Source: Ascochyta rabiei
Lineage: Eukaryota; Ascomycota; Dothideomycetes; Pleosporales; Didymellaceae
Reading direction: 5' to 3'
Assembly: GCF_004011695.2 (NCBI RefSeq)
Contig: NC_082422.1
Span: 310,001-374,000 of the forward strand
Length of the DNA: 64,000 nt
Position numbers and translations under genes: made by a program. Below the pieces are notes generated by a model, which did not search any database, had not been told where the DNA came from, and saw nothing but the letters and a program-made list of their open reading frames with translations. Shown in pieces: positions 59,440-64,000 of this stretch; position 1 is the stretch's first letter; the number at the start of each line of letters is the position of its first letter.

Positions 59440-60345
59440 AGCCAAGTTCCTTAGCCTATGCCTCTGTAACTAGGTTTAGCTTAGAGCCTAAGTTGTACAG
59501 GGCCTAGAGAGTTCTAGGGTTACTATTAGCGTTGTTAAGCTAGACTGTAACTGTTATGCAGGTTTACTTCCCTGTAGTTTCTAACCCTAGCCGCAGGTAG
59601 AACAGGTTAGCAACTAGGGCTTGCTATTTCCTAGATTTAGCTTGCTACTAGAATGTTGATAGCTGCCTCCGCAGCCTCTCTAATAGCCCTACTGCTAGTA
59701 TCTCTAGGGCTGTTGCCCCTAGTTCTGTAGTTAACCTAAGGATTATTAATAGTTATTTCCCTTAGGGTTCTATCTTCCGCCTAATAAATTAGCGGCACTA
59801 GTTTCTAGCTAGGGGTCTCCTAGGTGCTTCCTAGTATTGCTCCTAGAGGGGGTTAACGCCTAACTATTATACCTTTTAAACTTTCTCCTAGTGTCTAAAG
59901 AAAGGGGTTTCTTGTTTCTACTGCTACCTTTAGTCCGCAACCCTAAGTTTAAGAGGACTATTACAGTTTCTGCGTTTCAGAGGGCCTGTTTAAACTCCGC
60001 CTACTCAGTAATGTGTTCTAGACTACTATTCTGCTAGATTTTACGTTAGAGTGTAGGGGGCGTAAGGCTCTTTATAAATGCTATCTTAAACTTATAGTTA
60101 TTACTGCTGTCTTTAAACTTTATAAAGTTACAGGGTAGTAAAGACTCCTGCTTATTTAACTTTATTAGGAAGGTATTAACTAAATTATTAGACTTCTACT
60201 TATAGTTAAAGTACTTATTGTAGTTTTTATACTGTATAAAGACTAGGTCTTAGATAAGCTGCTTCTCTTCTACGCAGAAGTTAGCCTAGGTCTAGATTAA
60301 TCCCTTGTTAATATATTATTAAATTAATTCCTAGTAGACACTATA
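59440..60345 (-). pseudogene. H gag and protease pseudogene
   Basis: The gag part (about 59880-60345) reads LVFIQYKNYNKYFNYK, NTFLIKLNKQESLLPCNFIK and FKIAFIKSLTPPTL. The protease part near 59480-59520 reads ALYNLGSKLNLVTEA, where the family has ALVDSGS. Stops are TAG/TAA only. Confidence 0.65.
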
Positions 60346-60378
60346 GTGAATAGTGCCTATAATCTAGTAGGTGCAGGT

Positions 60379-60533
60379 TGTTATAGGCTTAGACCTTGTC
60401 TAAGCCTTAAGTAAGATAGGGCGGTTACGTGCCCTACAGACATATTAGAAAGACACGTAACGTGTTACCTCCTTAAAAGATATAATACTATATTAAACCT
60501 TATTACATCCTACCCTAAGGCTAGTCTTTAATA
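60379..60533 (+). repeat. 5' LTR of A2 (155 bp)
   Basis: Starts TGTTATAGGC; the last bases TTTAATA correspond to TATAACA of A1. Confidence 0.9.
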
Positions 60534-60639
60534 TTTATATATCTTCTTCTAAGAGAATAGCTAGCACTTATACTATATCAGCCAGCTCCTAGAATAACCC
60601 CTTAGACAAATCTGTCCTCTTAACCCTTTAGGAATTTAT

Positions 60640-61700
60640 AGCTTAGACGTTGCAGTTTATAACAAACTTATAGTAAGCCTTATTAGCTGCTAATAAGCGT
60701 ATAGTATTGCTTAAGCGCACTAACTCTAATATGTGTGTGTTTATAGAATCTCTAGTATAAACAGCTAGTGCCTATACTAGACCTGCGTCTACAGTCCTAT
60801 TATCCTTCTTAGAAGCAACGCTGTACCCGTTAACGTCTACCCTAGCCCCTAACCTGCCTTATAAAGCGCTGTTTTTAGCGTCTACCCTAGGCCTGTATAC
60901 CCCTATGCAGACGTCTGCAGCCTATAGGAAACCTCTTCCTATAGGTAAGGCCTTTACTAGGGATAAATCCTTATTTAAGGTGTAGCAGGTTATAATAGAA
61001 TATAAGCTATAGGCAGACGTATTCTTTAATAGTAGGCTATAGGACATATTTGCCTTTATATAGTCCTAGCTTAGCGTGTCTGTATAACAAGATGTAGCTC
61101 TATTCTACAAGATTAGGGGTACCTAAGGTGTGTAGAGCCTAGAGGATTTCCTAGCATACCTAGAATTCTGCTACAGCAATAACTACAGCTAGGAACAGGC
61201 CTAGGTAAAGCTAGAAAGCGTCTGTTAAGGTCCTAACAAGTTGTTCTTAGACTTTTTTATCTAGTTTAAGCAGCTGCTAGTGCAAAGTAGCAGCCTCTAC
61301 TAGGACAGAGAACAATACCTATTAAAGCTCTACTAGGCCCTAAACGCAAACATCTATAATATAGTAATAAACTAAGAAGTAACTTATATAGATTATAACG
61401 TGGCTGTTATAGAGTATAAGTCTATTACTGTAGACGTTAAGACTATAGCTATAGAAAACTAGCTGCGCTATATCCCTACCTAGGCGCTGCCTAAGTGTAA
61501 TAAGGACAGTAATATTAAGATAATAGTTATGTCTGCAGTTTGTACTAGCAGTAGTACCAAGCATAGGGGTTAGAAGTAGTCTACTCCTAACTAGGCTACG
61601 TAGGTTCCTAATAAGGTATTTTAGTAACGCTAGGAGGCTAACCTGTGTACCTATTGCGGCAAAGGGGGACATATTTACTAGGAATGCGCTAACGTAGTAG
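60640..61700 (+). pseudogene. A2 gag pseudogene
   Basis: Same frame as A1 gag. The zinc knuckle at 61646-61687 keeps all metal ligands (CTYCGKGGHIYxEC), better preserved than in A1. Inactivated by TAG codons. Confidence 0.75.
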
Positions 61701-61909
61701 TAACTATAGTGTAGGCAGTAATAATCTTAGGTAAGGAAGAGGCTAGTTTATATAGGGGAAACTAGCTACTTCTAATATAAGTCTAAGTTAGGAGCGCTGT
61801 AGAAGTATATTAGTAGGGGAGACTACTAGTATAGGGGTATTACAGGCTACTAGAGGAGCTATTACAGACTCTATAGACAAGCCCCTATTCTATATTCTAT
61901 TATTTATTA

Positions 61910-64000
61910 ATAGGGTAATTTAGGCTAACGCGCTAGTAGACTTAGGGTATAAATACTTTAGCGTAGTAAGCAATAACTTTACTGTGCGCTTAGGAGGAGA
62001 CTTTATTAAGGTGCTGCTATAACGCTTAGTATAAGTAGTAGGCACTAGTAGAAAGTCTATAATCTCCTGTTTAGTCCTGTTTAGGTATAACTTAGATAGG
62101 TGGCGCTTACAGGCTGTAGCCTACATAGTGCTAGGTCTAAGCTAGGATATTATTTTAGGGAAACCCTAGCTCTAATAGAAGGGTGTAGTGTTAGATGCAG
62201 AAAAGGGCACACTAAGGATATAATAGGTAAGGAACCTTATTATCTATAAATCCTTATAGTATACAGCAAATATTTATATAGCTCTCCTATTAGCAACTAA
62301 GTTTAATAAGACCCTAGCTAAAAGGTTCTAGAAGTGCCTGCCTAGGGACTAGTTTGTCTCTATAAGCCTCTACAACATTACTAAAATCCTCTTAGTTTAA
62401 TCCCTAGGAGCGCAAGGGACAGCAAGGGAGGTAAACCTCCTTCCCCCTAAGTTAGTCTAGTTTTAGGACCTATTCAATGAGAGCAAGGCCTCTAGCCTTC
62501 TTCTATATAGGGGCTGGATAGATTACTACATACAGTTGCAACGCAACTAGTCTAAGAAGGAGGAGCCTCTACTCTAGGGCCCTCTGTACAACATGCTAAG
62601 GGATTAGCTACTTAAGCTACAGAAACAGGTGTTAGCACTAATAAACAAGGGGTAGATCTACGCCTCCTCTTCCCTAGCAGGGGCCCTACTTCTGCTAGTT
62701 AAAAAGTTCTCTAGTAGGTAGCGTATGTGCGTAGACTATTACGCACTTAATAGTATTATAATTACTAACTAGTACCTACTTCCTCTTATTAAGGAGACCT
62801 TGCGTACACTAGGGGGTGCCTACTAGTTCTCTAAGGTTAATGTCTGTTTAGCATTTTACTAGATTTATGTTGTAGAAGGGGATAAGCACCTTACTGTATT
62901 CTATACCTATTTTAGGCTCTTTAAGTAGCTAGTCTGCCTGTTTAGCCTAGCTAGAGTACTAGCGTCCTTCTAGCGTAACATTAACAGCGTGCTTTAAGAG
63001 ATATTAGGTAACTATGCTACTGCGTACCTAGATAATGTCCTAGTTTACAGTAGCAGGTTTAGAACAGACTACTTAGGGAAGGTTAGTAGAGTTCTTACGC
63101 TCCTACGCGATATAGGGCTAAATTTAGATTCTAAGAAGTGCGTATTTATAATTAAGAAAGTACACTACCTAGGATATATTATAGAAGCTAGAAAGGACAT
63201 TTATTCTAACCCTAAGAAGGTTAAGGCTATCTATAATTAGGAAGCCCTACAGTCTTTACGCAGGGTCTGCAGTTTCCTAGGGTTTGCTAACTTCTACTTG
63301 GACTTTATCCCAGCCTTCTCTAATATTACTGCCCTACTTAATTAACTTACAGGGAAGGATACCCTGTTTAGGTAGGGGCAGAAGGAGGACGTAGTGTTCT
63401 ACTAGCTAAAGAACGCATTTATAATAGAACTAGTTCTAGCCTAGTAGGACCCTAAGTAAGAAACATTATTAGAGGTAGACTACGCTAGTAAGGCGCTAGG
63501 CAGCTGCCTTTCTTAATAGTATAGGAAGGTGCTTTGCCTAGTTACGTATTACTCTGCTACACTTATAATAGAATAATAGAACTACACTATTTATAACAAG
63601 GAGTTAACTACTATTATAAAGTGCCTAAGGGTCTAGGCAGCTAAATTAGGGTCTGTTGCTAGGCTGTTTACCATCCTTACTACCTATAAGAACCTTTAGT
63701 ACTTTATAACAGCACGTAGGTTAAGTAAGAGGCAGCACTAATAGGCAGAAGAGCTATTAAAGTTCTGTTTCTATCTTTACTTCTGCCTAGGGCGCCTAGC
63801 AGCCTAACAAGATGTGCTAAGCTGCTAGGAACAGGACTATAATAGGAAGTTAGGGGGGGTCTATAGGATAATAACCCTAGTTTTAGTATTAGTAATTAGT
63901 ACACTAGACCCTAGTATGCTTCTACTTTTTATCAACACGTATATACAATTGCTGTAGAATAAAGGTATTTAGCAGGACGCAGGGTATATAGCGTACGTCT
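61910..64000 (+). pseudogene. A2 pol pseudogene (PR, RT, RNase H; truncated by window end)
   Basis: Protease near 61925 (NALVDLGYKYF). RT is at about 62580-63330 with the same YLDN change as A1 (near 63027) and LDSKKCVFIIKKVHYLGYII-like thumb entry. RNase H starts at about 63470 (LEVDYASKALGSCLS). Integrase lies beyond the window. Confidence 0.85.

Larger units (their letters stand above)
57899..60378 (-). mobile_element. Gypsy element H, deleted for reverse transcriptase, 5' end cut by A2
   Basis: Reading the minus strand from 60378: gag, protease, a short linker, integrase, then an LTR-like end at 57899-58086. Only about 1.1 kb separates gag from integrase, and no RT palm motif is found there, so RT and most of RNase H are missing. 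The 5' LTR is absent because A2 starts at 60379. Confidence 0.7.
60379..64000 (+). mobile_element. Ty3/gypsy chromovirus, copy A2 (5' half, runs off the window)
   Basis: Near-collinear with A1 from the 5' LTR (60379-60533) through gag, protease, RT and RNase H to the window end. A1 and A2 carry overlapping but different sets of RIP changes. Confidence 0.9.

Noticed and set aside
61340..61672. 110-codon minus-strand open frame in A2
   Set aside because: Shadow of A2 gag; the sense frame ends in an intact zinc knuckle.

Overview
The window looks like a filamentous ascomycete chromosome, most likely Dothideomycetes (inference). The evidence is short GT-AG introns with CTRAY-like branch points, a fungal-specific transcription factor, and a long tract of fungal transposons disabled by repeat-induced point mutation (RIP: CpA to TpA, read on both strands). 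It splits into a GC-richer part (1 to about 11,700) and an AT-rich part with no intact gene (about 11,715 to 64,000).

GC-richer part: the 3' portion of a four-exon regulator gene (1-2429), a RIP-damaged Tc1/mariner element (2974-4393), about 3.8 kb with no supported gene but two minisatellites, an intronless 473-residue low-complexity protein gene (8241-9662), and about 2 kb of intergenic sequence.

AT-rich part: nested, RIP-inactivated transposons. In almost every frame Gln and Trp codons have become TAG or TAA, so the old proteins are read by ignoring those stops. From left to right there is a gypsy chromovirus A (12193-19414), a Tc1/mariner element (19614-20962), and a foldback element with telomere-like repeats (21406-22261). 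Next comes a Fot1/pogo element (22535-29661) carrying a minus-strand copia element E' (22714-27986). A minus-strand chromovirus C' follows (about 29690-39815), interrupted by chromovirus B (30891-38135), then a complete chromovirus C (39816-46709) and a fragment of gypsy element D (46710 to about 48575). After these is an unrecognised 1,100-codon reading frame G with an oxygenase-like motif set (49164-57811), split by copia element E (51560-56816). A gypsy derivative H without reverse transcriptase (57899-60378) and the 5' half of a second A copy (60379 to the end) complete the tract.

The nesting can be proven. Removing E' with its AAAAC duplication leaves an in-frame 548-codon Fot1-type transposase. 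Removing E with its CCTTT duplication leaves G in frame. Removing B rebuilds the C' integrase. Two patterns go beyond routine annotation. Within LTR pairs, RIP damage is concentrated in the half facing the element interior. Three chromoviruses (B, C, C') carry a former open frame on the opposite strand between pol and the 3' LTR.
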